Assembly (NCBI GenBank): GCA_005784505.1
Contig: VCAZ01000022.1
Coordinates: 1,135,695 to 1,199,694 of the forward strand
Reading direction: 5' to 3'
From: Bagarius yarrelli
Lineage: Eukaryota > Chordata > Actinopteri > Siluriformes > Sisoridae
DNA length: 64,000 nucleotides
A model generated the notes under the pieces. That model made no database searches, was not told the origin of the DNA, and saw only the letters and a program-made list of their open reading frames with translations. This document shows positions 26,186 to 40,400 of this stretch, piece after piece (the stretch's first letter is position 1; every line of letters starts with the position of its first letter). The translations under genes were made by a program, and so were the position numbers.

Positions 26186-29100
26186 AATCTCTTTTAATCC
26201 TTCTAAGATCAGCATTCTCCTTGCTGTTTATTCCTTTTAAACCATATAACTCCCAGAAAGACTTTACTGGCGCTTTCTAAGTTGTGACCTCTTTGTCCAT
26301 GCTAGCCGAAGAAGCGATTACTGGTTTTTCTGTAAACAGCAGGAAATTATGGGAAGGTGCCCAGTCGTTTTGCATGAACAGGCTGGTGTGTAGCATTAAA
26401 TGATGCTCAATTTGAGCTTGTTTGCACCGAGTAAATTGCTCATAGCAGCTTTCGATGCATCCGATACCAATTGGGACACTAATTACCTTTAGAAACTATC
26501 GCACGACAGCAGTTTGCTTTTTTTGTTGAGAGAAACAACAGGGAATTGTGGGAAGGTGTTGATTGCTAAGAATATTTTGCGCATCCTAAAATCTGAACGT
26601 AGAACATTTGTTACTGACATATTTAATGCATTAAAAAAAAATTTACAATGCGTCAACATTTAAACACTCGTATATGAACCATGTCTCTATGATAACCTTT
26701 TAATAGTTACTACAGCAGCATGAGCTGTGTCAGCTGTCCTGGGAGTTATAAATTCTCCCATTGTCAAGGAAATCCAGGCCCCCTCTTTGAAATGCACTTA
26801 ATTCTCAAGCTTGTGTGGTTATTTATGATTTGCCTGCCTTTTCAAGCTAAAAATTTAGATAATTCACAGAGAGGATGTGTATGTATCAGTACCAGATGTT
26901 GCAGTAACAATATGTGGAAAATCATCAATCTAAAAAAGAATGCACGGGATGCAGTGTAGACATTTGGGGTAATTTTAGAGTACAAACTTTTTTATATATA
27001 TATATAAATGAAAAATAATACAGATCCAAAAAGTATTTAATGTTGGATACAGGCCCATATTAGCCCCCCTGTAATCTAGTTCTATTATCTCTTTAATCTT
27101 TTATGAAGAAATTGCTTGAAATTGGAAAAAGGCAACAAGTTTAGTAGTTAAAGTTTTTTTGCTATAGACTCAGAGTCTCCTAGATTCATAATTGTAGGAA
27201 TATTTTGCAGTTATTTTGTTTAAAAGGATTATTTAGATCATTGATTTAATCTAAAAGAGTTATCTTTGGGTCAACTACTAAAATCACCCACTTTTGTGCT
27301 CGAATTATAAGCTCTCGCTTGCAATATTCTTTTAAGCATTCGGCCAATTTAAACATTACTTTTTTTTGGGAAGGGTGGGGGAGGGGTGATTTTTTTTTTT
27401 TTTTGTTTTTTTTTTTTTTTTTTTGCCTTAATTGGGGGGGGGGGGGGGGGGGGCGTCGGCGCCAAACCCGTGTCGCCGGAGTGCAGCCGTGCATGTGGGT
27501 GCCGGTGCCTTAGCCCACTACACCATGCCACTGGCCTTAACATTACTAACTTTGACACAAAAACTACTCATATGTCCACCTCATAACACAGACATTGATT
27601 TCTAGGAGATTATTTAAATTACATTTCTACCATATGGTAGTTTCCAGAGCAATTAAGCCTTAATGGTCTTGCCTAATTTTCTAGCAGTGGCAGCTACAAA
27701 TATTATATGCTTATCTACTTAAACATGTAGCTTAATTGTTAATAGAAGTTTATGTCATTCTTTTCAGGTATGAATGCCCAACTGGCTTACAGCATTGCAT
27801 CAGGAGACCCTCAAGACCAATTCACACTAACTCTGGTGTACTTAAAACAAAAAAAGTTCTAGATCGAGAGACTCAGTCCTTTTACAATCTAGTCATCACT
27901 GTTAATGACCTGGCTCCACCACCTGCAACTCGCTTTACCAGCACTGCCCAAGTGTCAGTTATTCTTCTGGACGTCAACGACTGCTCGCCTACATTCATTT
28001 CACAGAGAATGGCCTACGTTCAGGAAAATACAGCGGTGGATACAGTGGTTTTTACTGCACATGCAATGGATCCAGACAGCGGGCCCAATAGCTATGTCGA
28101 ATATTCACTTGGTGGCACGTACGGAAGCAAATTTAGCATCGGAAATATTGACGGTAACGTAAAGTTGATCGGAGAATTAGATCGCGAAGAAATGGCCAAT
28201 TACACCTTGACGGTTGTTGCCAAAGATAAAGGCCAGCCATCTTTGTCATCCATGATGGAGGTTACTATGGTGGTGCTGGATGTAAATGATAATACACCAA
28301 GCTTCTCACAGAACATCTATGATATTGAGATTGAGGAAAACACACTCACCAGCACCGACATCCTTCAGGTGTTTGCCAGTGATCCCGACGAAGGGACCAA
28401 TGGACAAATACGCTTTTCCATTGCAACAGGTAGTGGAAACTCTGACTTCCGTATTGATTCTGTGACCGGCGCAATCTCTGTGGCCAAGACGCTGGATCGG
28501 GAAACTCGGTCTTCGTACTCACTGATGATTCAGGCTTCCGATCGAGGCAGTAGCCCTCGAGTTGATCATGCTACCGTAAACATTGTGCTGCTGGATATTA
28601 ACGACTGTCCACCTGTATTTGAGCTCTCACCATACACCATCAACGTCCAGGAAAACCTGGAAAACCTTCCCAAGAACATCTTAAAGGTAAGTTAAAAATA
28701 GACAGTAGAAATCACTCGGGGGAAAAAATTAAGGGTAAGGCTGATATAAGTTAATTTAAGCTCACAGGAAACTAAGTTATGATCTTTCAAAATCACTCAA
28801 AACCACAGACACAAACACAAATCACATAACATACTGTTGGAACCTAGGCAGGAATTTAATAAATCAGAAGAACTGTATAGAAGAACTATTCCAGTAAACT
28901 ATTCAAATCACACAACTGATACAGAAGAACCTTTCCAGACACCTGTTCAAATCACATATACACAGTCCCATACACTTGATGTATAACTTAACCAAATAAT
29001 CCAACGCCTATGAATCCTGCTAGAAACCCATTTGAATTCCCAAACCAATGCAGAGAAATCCAATCAGAATCCTCAAAATCGCACAAAACTCATTAAAAGC

Positions 29101-32100
29101 TTTCAAATAACACACCACCCAGCCAAAGTCCCACAGTGTCTGGACAGATCAGAATCCTGCTAAGAAATTCCGCCAGAATCCATCTAAACACTTAGATACA
29201 TTGTTTATAAAATGGAGACAAATTAGGTTTATAGGTCCAACATGCACCTGGTCTTTTTGGCAGGTTGTTGCTCGCGATGATGATTATGGTCTGAACGGGC
29301 AGACGAGCTACACTCTGAACGGAGGGAATGACGGCGGCTCTTTCAGCCTGACGTCTAGCGGGCAACTCAGACTGGAAAAAACTCTGGACCGGGAGATACA
29401 GGACCGTTACGAACTCATCATCATCGCCATTGACTCAGGTGGGAATGTCTATAGTGTGTAGGTGTGCTAGAGCATGGGAGCCGATTTATTTGTCATCATT
29501 TAGACAGAATTTGCTATTCTTAGAGCTAAAGAACATCTGCGTGTTTGTTTTTATTCTTGCATGAAGGCGTGTGTATGCACGTATAGAGAAGGCGAGCATG
29601 AGGTTTAGGTTGTTATTGCTTGGAGGTCTGTAGATGAGTGTGTTTAGATCACAGTCTATTCTGGTTAAGTGCAGCTCTCCTGTGGCCAAACCATCGTGGC
29701 CTGTGGGTGGCTCCGCCCACATTCCAGCCAGGTCATATGACCCTCGATAATGATGGGTATGTCTTTTACTGCTTCAGTGTGCAATTGGAAATAAAATGCT
29801 GTATGTACAGCTGAGAAAAATATCTGTTTTCTTAAGTCCTGGCTTCCACAACTAGGAAGATGATGATTCATCAGCTACAGATAGAGCGGGAAATATGGAC
29901 AGGAAGCGCTTTCACACCTTTTAGACTCATTGTAGTGTCATTGATTCATTACACTTCATTTGATTCATTACACTTCACGATTGATTCATTTGCAATATGG
30001 TTTTCAACAGTGAGAAGTGGTAGACCAATGGTTAAGGTTGTTGCATTGCTGATCAGAGCATCATAGGTTTTATTCGCTACACCACGAATCTGCCACTGCT
30101 GGACCCCAGAGCAAGGCCCTTAACCCTTAACTGTTCAGTCGGATAACAAAATGAGATAAATGTAGTTCACTCAAATGGCAGAAATGTACACCTAAACAGT
30201 ACACAGTTAAACAAACCAAAATTGAAAAAATGTTGTTGGTGTGGTGCGCAGGGCTAAAATAACTTCAATAATACTCATTCATCCGCAAAAAGTGACGCAA
30301 AAAGTTTAACAAAATCTTTCCAAGCACTTAGGAAAGTTTCAAAAATTACTTGAGAACCAGATACACATTTTTTCTGTCCAAAAACCCAGACCACATGGCA
30401 GGTCTTCAGCACTAAAACTGTCTGCAATCCAGGGTTGAACTGCTTTGTTACTGTTATAGAGTAATAGAAGAATTCACCTGGAGCCTGATCAAAATTTGTT
30501 CAATTGTTTTGGATAGGAAAGCGGTAGCGCAGTGATTACGGTGTTGGGCCGCTAAATGAAAGATCGGGTTTGTTTTCCAGCACTACCAAGTTACCTCTGT
30601 TGGGCTCCTCTGCAAGGCCCTTACCTTTTCTGAATGTAAGTCACTCTGGATAAGGATGCCTGCCAAATTCTGTAGATGTAAACTATACATTTGTAATTTC
30701 AGTGTTCTCACCTGCCCGATTTTACGCAAATCAAAGCAATTGGTGAAGCAAAAAAAAAAATTCTGGATAGTAAATACATGTTCCAAGGCTAAGTAGAATC
30801 TTTGAGTGCATACGACAAGAAACGTCGTGTGATGTCACCGATTGGTCTGAACAGACATTTAAAAAGAGTACGGATATTATAATCCATTGAAATACTATAT
30901 GTAGCAGAATCCTGTTTAGACGATTGGCTAACACCAAATTTGACTACAAACTTAAGGACAAAAAAAAAAACAAAAAAAAAAGCAACTAAATTCAATTTTG
31001 TTTGGATGTAAAAACTCAGTAGATGGAAAACGTGATATTTTTCCCTCTATAAATACTACTGTGCAACAAAAGTACACTTTCTTCACAATGACTGGCTTAT
31101 GTTTTTGTCCACTGAAAGGACGATTAAGAATAAATTGTCAGAATATGGGCGGGAAAAAACTGTGCATCTCTAATGCTCTTCGTGTTGCACAGTTGTGCTC
31201 CATTTGCATTGAATGACCTCTTTGACGTCCCAATCAGCAGACTGCAGGCCAGAAAGCATCGTCTTATTTTGTTTGGCGGACAGAAGCCGTTTTGTTCTCA
31301 TAAACCCGCAATCGGCAGCCTGGAAAATAAATATTTATTGCAGTATAATACACCGAAGTCCTGACTGATGATGCGTGTATTTATTTGAAGTGGTTTTGCT
31401 GACTGGCAGAAAGAAGAATTCGAAAAAACCCCATGTCAACAGTCCACCACTGAAATAGTCAAAAGCAGTTATTGTGTCCTAATAGGGAGGAGAATATCGG
31501 AAACCTCTAATGGCTTCCTGGCTGGACCGGTGCAGGATATTTAACCAAGATATTTGCGGTGTTTCTGTCGTTCCTTTATTTGGATGAGAAGACCAGCTTA
31601 GTCTCATTGGTCAGGACGTCTAAAAAAAAAAAATCCATCCGGATTTGGAGTTTTAGAGACTGGATCATCGTTATAACAGAAACAGACGATGATGAATGGC
31701 AGAGTTTCACTCAGTGTGACCGTCGTTCACTCCATCAGTCTTGTCTGTCAGAGCGCTGCTGCGCGGCGCTGAAGCTGTACTTACGGGAGTGGAAAGAAGA
31801 GGAGCGTGCCAGCTCTCGACAGCTTATAAAGACAAGAGAAGCAAGAGCTGAAAATACAAGACAGAGAAAGACAGGAAGGAGATAAAAAATTAATAAGGCT
31901 AATTGAAAAAAAGCCAAAAAGCGAGACCAAAATTGGAGAAACATAAACAACGGACGGTAAAAGAAAGTGAAAGGAGGAAGCGTTAAGAAACGTGAGAGCA
32001 GAGAAGAAGACGGCGATGGTGCTGCTACGGTTTTGGCTACACTTCATCATTAGGTGATGGGTTCTGCACTCGTGGCAGCAGGATTCTGTTTCCCAGTAAC

Positions 32101-35100
32101 GAGCAAATGCACTGGGAAAGAAAGAAAAAATCGAAAGGAAATAAAAGCTAAAAGAGTAGAGGAATAAAGTTTCGGATGGAAAACAAAAAAGAGAGTCTGA
32201 GGAGCGTGCAGAGTAGATCCGAATAGGCTATACTGGGGATGCAGGAAACCAGGAAATGCGCAAACTTGCCAAACTTGCATGTTGAGAGAAGAGCATAACT
32301 GACAAGCAATTAATCATCACTCGTTAATGCACAATTTCTGAAATATGCAGAATGATGCAGAAAGGGCAGATTTTTTTTCACTGTATTATGCGACAGTTAA
32401 TTTAAAGATGACATCACAGCAAAAAACAAGTGGGTGTAAACTTCCTGCAGAAAACTTTATTTGCATTATTACTATTTGTTCATTTATTCATTCATTCATC
32501 CATATTTTATGTACTTACTTTTTCCCTAATTTGGGGTCACAAGGTTCTGCTGGAGTCTATCCCAGCCGTCTCTGAATGGGCGAATGGCAGGAGGGGTACA
32601 CCCTGGACAGGTCGCCAATCTATCATACGGTCACACACACACACACACACACACACACTCTCACTCATTCCTATGGACAATTTAGAATCACCAATCAACC
32701 TAACATACATAAGTGTGAACCCACCCTTCATTTATTTTGTTACATGTTTGTTAAAAAGACCCTTTAATGTCAGTATGTTCGCTCATTTTATTTCTGATGA
32801 AATATAAGTTGTTTTGTTTGCTGTGAGAGTTAAATTATAGTATAGACTATATATTATTAATAAAAATGCATGTTCAGTTCATTACTGTTGTTCATTGGGT
32901 CAAAAAACTAAGTCAAACTATAAGTAAATATTGGTTCAGCATATTGGTTATCGGTCACATCAACATTAAAACATTATAGGTCACATATCGGTAATAAAAC
33001 AATATTAATAGATCGATTGTTCTCAAATTATATAACTCCGGGACAGGGATTTAAGCAGTACCCTCCCCCACCCGTACTGATTCAGCTCTGCTTCTGTCCT
33101 GCTCATCTTGACTGAAATGTGTGTGTGTGCGTGTGTGCCTGTGTGTGAAACGTTAAACAAGTTTGTAGTGATCTTTGATCAATAACATGTTAGTAAATCC
33201 GTCTCACATCTTCAGAGGAAAAAGGAAATAAGCAAACTTCAGCTACCAGATGTTTTGTCTAATTGTGTGTTTTTGTGGGACAGGGGGATGGGAAAGTTAA
33301 CTGGGTACAATGTGTATATTTTAAATGAACGGTCATAAAAAACCAGGAGTGGAGGGGAAAAAAAAAAGGGCAAGATAGAAAGATGGAGCGAAAGACGAGT
33401 AAAAAGCAAGGGAAGGTATGGGAACGGATTTGGTGATGAAAGAATGAAAAGAGAGGTTTTAAAGAACCATGTTTGTTCGCCATTATTGAAGAGACAGCGC
33501 CTTGCCAATGTGTGCCTATAAAACTCTCTCTCACACACACACACACATACACAAAGAGCCCCTATATAGCAGCACTGTGTTTGCTGAGTGTCTTTTCAGT
33601 GTTAAGAAGCATTTAGCAGATAAAAGATGTTAATGCCTCCTTCATTCAGTTCCCGTTCGCTCTATAAAGCCGAATGCAGACTGAATACAGCTGACTGTAA
33701 TGGGTGTCAAGAAGCAGAGCGCCCCCTCTGGACACATGTATACTTGTGTTCGATCTTAGAAAAACTTTAAAAAATATTCAAAATAATGTAGAATAAGCAA
33801 AAAAAAAATAGGTTGTAAGTGTTTCCACAAATCGCTGATAGGTGGATGTGCGCCTGGACGGACACCTGACTTCCACCACAAGCCTAAATGAAGACAAATG
33901 AATGGATTTAGTTGAAATGTTTTGTACTGGCAACATCATTATTCCCTGCTCCGTCTCACCCTTCACTTAATTATAGTCCGTGTTTGTGAGTGTGTGTTCG
34001 TCAGATGAAGCGTAAATAAGACATGGGTGTTAATGGCATTTTTGCCCGTATGGCAAGCCGTTGCCCTGGTACACAAGGGATCCGAGGCAGCGGTTACACA
34101 CAAGTAAATGGAGGCACACACACAAACTCAAGCTGGAAGTTTTTAACACTACTCACTGTGCAACACATATATATTGCGTTGGAATATACACCACTGAACA
34201 TAAAACAATGATTAATTGCACAGTATAATAGCTTAGCAACTAGCAAGCTAGCTTAAGTGCTTAGCATATTAGCTAACAATTAGCATTACCCTCTTTACTA
34301 ATACGATATCACAAGTAGTAAAAATCGTTAGCTTGATAGCAAGCTGGTTAAAATTGGATTTAAGCCCCGCCCACTGACCTAGGAATGTCTTTTTTTTTTT
34401 TAAAGTGGGACATGTAGAAGAGGATTAAACTGAGCCAAATGTTTGTGCTAGACACTGTTACCGAACATACTTTCGTGAGGATTACACACAGACGTGTGTG
34501 TGTGTGTGTGTGTTGCAACAGTGTTTACCTTAGTAAGCATGTACCGAACAGATGGAGGATTTTGTCCGTCATAGACCTGGTGTGTAATTGGATTCCATGT
34601 GAGGACTAATCTCACACACAGGAACTCACATGGACTCCCCCTCTCTCTCTCTCTCTGAGGCTAATGGCTAAAGACTGACCTGTAATGAATGGATTAAATT
34701 AAATTATACTAAACAGTTTAAAATGTCTTCTACAGGCTGTGAGGTTCTTCCAGATTTTCCATGTGATGAATTGGATTTATGGGATAGCTCCGTGTAGAAC
34801 GCGATGACGGCAATGATTTATTTTTTATTATAAAATATATATTTTTATATATAATATAATAATAATAATAATAATATATATATATATATTTTTTTTTTAG
34901 CTCATTAACTTCGGATTAGTCTAACACCTAAACCGCTGTGCTTTTACCTGCCCGCTTACAACGACAATTATAGTATGTACCAAATAGGGCTATGTTCAGT
35001 ATGCAAGAGTGCTTCAATCTGATTGGTTAAAAGATATTAAGACAGTTCTGACAGTAGTTCCATTCATTTACATCTACATTCAGAGACTTATATTGATCTG

Positions 35101-36437
35101 ATTTTTTTTTTTTTCAATCTAACTGAGGAGTCTAGGGTTAAGGGCCTTGCTCAGGGCCCCGTAGTGATCAGCAACCTTATCCACTGCATTACCACTACCT
35201 ATTCATTTATCTTCTACACAGGGTTCTGGGAAACCTGGAACCTAATTCCAAAACACCAACTAGCTAGAAACAAGCTTTTGATCAGAAACCACAAGAACCT
35301 AAAGCAGGGGTGTCCTGCAGAGTTTAGCTCCAACTAAGGAAGGTGTTGGATTACCAACCCGAAGGTTGTGGGTTCGATTCCCAGCTCCACCAAGCCACCA
35401 CTGCTGGGCCCCTGAGCAAGGCCCTTAACCCCCAATTGCTCAGTTGTATAACAAGGAATATTGTAAGTTGCTCTGGATAAGGGCATCTGCCAAATGCTGC
35501 AAATGTAAACTTGCCTCAACAGGTATACCTAGCAACACCTTGAAAAGTAGGTTCAGGTGTGTTTGATTAGGGTTGGAGCTAAACTCTGCAGGGCACCGGC
35601 CCACTAAGACCGAGTTTGGACACCCCTGACCTAAAGAAAACCCAATGAAAAGGAAACACACAAACACACACAAGGTAGGGACATAAATCAAACCGTCAAG
35701 GAGAAATTATATCTATGGTTCTTTACCTTGTTCCCAAAAAGCTCATTCACTTTTAGCGTGATTTTAGATTGTGATGAAATACATGTACAAAAAGTACGAG
35801 AAATAACATGTAAAGACTTCCAAAAGTTCCAGACTCTGGAACACAGACCTTCTCACTCGACCTTAAAGTCCGAGCTTAACCATACTATCGGATGGATAAT
35901 CACATGACCCAATCTAGTGTAAATATTCTAATTAAAGTAAGAGTTATACTACATCTGGAATAAGATGGTTAAGTGTCTCAATACTTTCGACCATTTAGTA
36001 AAGTTCCCCGTTAATCGCTTGCGATCTATCAGCAAAAAGGTCAATAAACTGGCGTGTAAAAGCAAACAAACCAAACTTGATTGCTGAAATTTGAGAGATA
36101 CGATAACCCTTAACTGTGAACTCAACGCAAGATTCCTCCGGCCAAGATTCCTTCACATGATGAAGTGTGGAAGAACAAAACCGAAATCCTCAGAGGCAGG
36201 TATACATTTCAACACACTGACTTTAACACTGTCATGTGATCAGATTTTGGAATCTAGCTGTGTGGATGATAAATAAAATCAATCACACACACAGTTTGAT
36301 GGATTAAACTGATTTGTTGGTTTACACTCATCAGTGCTGAAGTAAACTTGGAAGAAACACACACACACGTCTGGGGTTCCTAAGCTTTGTTATACAAGTT
36401 CAGCAGCCAACATGGTATGTACGTATATATGTTTTGT

Positions 36438-36488
<51 letters not shown>

Positions 36489-37218
36489 TTTAGCTTGGGT
36501 GGCTCAAATGGTTAAGGTACTGAGTTGCTAATCTGAAGACCAGAAACACCTGGGTTCAAGCCCCACCTCCGGCAAGTCAACCACTGTTGGGTCCTTGAGC
36601 AAGACCCTTAACCCCTCCTGCTCCAGGGGCGCTGTATCATAGCTGACCCTGCGCTCTGACCCCCAACTTACTAAGATGGGATATGCGAAAAATGCATTTC
36701 ATTGGCTCTGTACACGTACCTTACACAATGAATTGAATATACTTATACTAAATGCGACCAGTCTCTTAAAGGTTGTAAAGGGTAATCAAGTCCAATGCTC
36801 GTTCCCCGAAACACCCAAGTCATTTGCCTGCTGTTACACAGGAAATGACATCACTTACTATCAGAAGTGAGCCAACAAAATCCTGGAATAAAACAAAAGC
36901 AACTTCCTCGAGTCACTGTGTATGTGTGTAACAATGGAGTCAAAAAAAACCAGACCTGGTCTGCTACTGTGGTCACTGTTACACACGCACACATACACAC
37001 TGAGTTCAGCGAGAGAGAACAATAAGAATGAAATGAGGTTATAGGAGAAGTGAGATGGAGAAAAACAGCCAACTAAAAACAACAGAAACTTGGTGGCTAG
37101 ATAAACAAACAGAGGGGCAAAGAGACAGATAGATAGAAAGACAAACAGGAAGACAGACCGACAAGGGGTCAAGACAGACAGACAGATAGTTATTCAGATG
37201 AATATCCATGGATGGATG

Positions 37219-37252
<34 letters not shown>

Positions 37253-37431
37253 TAGAGTTACACCATTTGGCAGACTTCCTTATCCAGAGTGACTTACATT
37301 TATCTCTTTTATACAGCTGGGGATTAAGGGCCTTGCTCAGGGGCCCAGCGGTGGTGCTGCGAATCAAACCCCGTTTTGGTATCAGTCCAACACCTTAACC
37401 ACCAAGCCATCACTACCACTTATTTATTCAC

Positions 37432-37498
<67 letters not shown>

Positions 37499-40400
37499 CG
37501 GACAGACAGAGGGACAGATGGGAGGGACAGACAGTCAGACAGGTGGGAGGGACAGAGAGACAAACCGAGTGACCGACAGACTAACTAACAAAAGCAGCAG
37601 GTTTAATGACAAATAGAACTCAAAGTCAGGTGAAAAAGTGAAAAGAATTAAAGCTGATTCATTCTAAAAGTGTGTGTGAGGAATCTCAGAAGCTAACAGA
37701 GCTTTAATACACACACCAAAGCAAAACTAAAGCCCAAGCAGTCATATGATCAGCTGTTGTAGCTAAAAACATGCAAATTGAACGTTTCTATCACTTCATC
37801 AGCCTCATGTTTAAATGTGTCTGGTTTCAGGAAAACCGAGAAAAATAAAGCTGAAAAATGAAAAAAAAGGCTGAGACTCACTCTGGTGGTTAGCTTTGCA
37901 GTTAGCGATAATTGTATTCGGATTTGAAGCGTTTACTTTTGTTTATATATTGTGTGTTCACTGTTACTCTGTGTGAGATCTGGGACGTTCTCTCTGCGTG
38001 TGTAATCCCGTTTCCTGGATGCAGACCCACGTTTCCCAACACGCTCACGCAAATCTGGCAATGCATGAATCCTTTTGTCATCCAAATGAGGTGCGGAGCT
38101 GATTTAGCATCACGCTTAAGGTTTATGAACTCATTGGTAATTACACTAATCCTAAGTAATCCTACTCCGACCCGGGGACTCGGCTTCATCTTAAATCTCC
38201 ACACGTTTTCTTGTTGCTTTTCTTTGAGTCGGTTTCATATTTTTCAACCTTCTCAACAGATTTTTTGAGTCATAGCAATTAATAAACTCAATTAACAATC
38301 AAACGAATAAAGAATGACATCAATAAACATCTGCGTCCGAATTAGCAAACTACTTGGGTGGATAATAAATTTGCATTCGTTCGTACTTCCTAATCATTAT
38401 ATATAGTATGATTATGGGTGGTTTGAATTGAATTTGAATGTACTACATCCGCCATTTTGATATTGTCATGTGACACTGTACAGCAGCATGAATTTAAAGA
38501 GCAATTTAACCACAACACAAAAATACTCATAGTTAAGTTCCTTGAAATGTGCTGCGTCACCACTTTACCACCATTTTTTTATGGGACGAATCGTGTCTTT
38601 CGTAGGATCAGTATCCCTCATATGCATACTTTAAAATCAGGACGGAACAAGTAAATTATCACCTACTTTTTTTTAGGAATAAGACATACTACATTTGCAA
38701 CATCTGACAGACGTCCTTATCCAGAGCAACTCCATTTATCTCTTTTATACAACTAAGCAATTAGGGGTTAAGGGCCTTGCTCAGGGGCCTAGCATTGGTT
38801 ACATAGTGGTTCTGGGAATTGAACCCCAGTAAGCAGTCCAACGCCTTATCCACTGCACCACTTACTCGCCTCACGCATTCGGATTTACATACTACATAGT
38901 ATGGAAGTGTGCGATTTCAGAAATGACACCTCGGTGTCTTCCAGTTATTACTTCTGACCTCCATCTGCTACTTTGACTAAAAAGCCACGTATGACTAACT
39001 TGTTTCAGGTTCTAAAAGTTTTCCCCCTGAGGTCTTCTGACCGTGTCATCTAACAAAGAAACAAGCAGGAGATCCCAATGCCAAAACTAAGAGGTCATGA
39101 TTCGTTAAAAAACTGTAACAACATTGAACTCGTCCTGTACTGAATTTCCACTATGACGATCACATTTGGCACCAAAGGGTGACTGGAAAAATCTGCTTAA
39201 CTCTGTATGGTCATGGCTTTTTTTTTTTGCTTCTTGTGGAACGTATGAACTGATTTGCTTGGTATATAAAACAGATCTTTGTTATAATTGGCCACTGACT
39301 TGCTAAACAGCATGTCAAAATAATACACTAAACCATACGTTCGAGCTATTTAGAAAGTGCTGGAAGCTAGCTAGCCAAGTGTTTTTATGTCACTTTATAA
39401 ATTCTCTTGACCGCCTGTGGATCCGTCCCAGGCGTCACACTACCAAAGTATGTAATACGTCAAAATATTACAACACTATAATTTACCATTGCCAACGCAG
39501 GTGGTGTGCAGGGTAATGTGTGGTTTGGGACCAAGCCCGAAAAAAAATGCAAAGTCGTTATGTCACCTTTCACAGCAAATGTTGCGTTTCCGTCTTACTT
39601 AAATATAAATCTCGGTCTTTTTCAGGTTCTCCCTCTTTGAGCGGATCAGCTACGGTAACGGTCCTGGTTGACGATGTCAACGACATGGCGCCTCTTTTCT
39701 CTTCCTCTTCCTACCACACATCTATATCAGAAAACGTACCAACAGGAAGTGATGTAATGCTGGTCAATGCCTCAGACGGAGACGTGGGTCAAAATGGAAT
39801 TATTAGGTATTTTGTTTATACAATACATACATAAAAAACCCTTAAAGATAAAAATAGAGTTGCATTTACTTGAAAAAAAATTTGGTTTCATTGAATTTCT
39901 CATGTTTAAAGAAAACGGTGTCAAGCACATAAATATTTATACTGGAATTTTTTTTTCTTACTGTTTTTTCAACTGAAACAAATTTTTTAGATGTGACCCA
40001 ATACAAAACATGCCAACTATCCAAAAAAAAAAAAGAATGTGAACATTGTCATACCATAATTAAGTCCATTAATCAGCCCATAGTCCTAGTTTAATTCCCC
40101 CCTTGTAGAACACCTAGCAAAGAATTCATGTTCACACGCTCATGCAAACCCAAACCACTTTAACTGTCCCCCTGCTGGGGGTGAGTCGTGTGCTCCAGTT
40201 TTGCTAAAAAACATGCTAATGAGGATGATGATGGACAGTGACAGACAGACCAGCACGCAACGGGGGGTTTCAGACCGGTTTTACCCTCTTGTCCTGTTCA
40301 CATTCAACTGACCCACTTTATTTTTTTACACTTTATTATATACACTAAGCAGAAAAGTGATATCAGGCTTCCATTTTACCTTTACACAATGATAATGTAC

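Larger units (their letters stand above)
24238..27767 (+). other. fat4 intron W3/W4 (3.5 kb)
   Basis: Holds a diverged tandem array (24437-25170), a CT microsatellite (26145-26180), long T and G homopolymers next to a tRNA-like SINE head (27359-27540), and otherwise unique A/T-rich DNA. Confidence 0.85.
29439..39625 (+). other. fat4 intron W5/W6 (10.2 kb)
   Basis: The largest intron fully inside the window. It contains SINEs at 30012, 30519, 32522, 35074, 35336, 36497, 37257 and 38690, a hAT-type MITE (35305-35636), a GATA/GACA array (37121-37560), a second MITE-like element (38333-38931) and several dinucleotide runs. A short direct repeat 'ttgattcattacacttca' lies at 29940-29978. Blocks 31000-32500 and 32720-34480 show no recognisable element apart from dinucleotide runs. 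Confidence 0.85.

Noticed and set aside
37121..37560. Regular short repeats suggesting a CRISPR array
   Set aside because: Tetranucleotide microsatellite in vertebrate DNA; no repeat-spacer structure.
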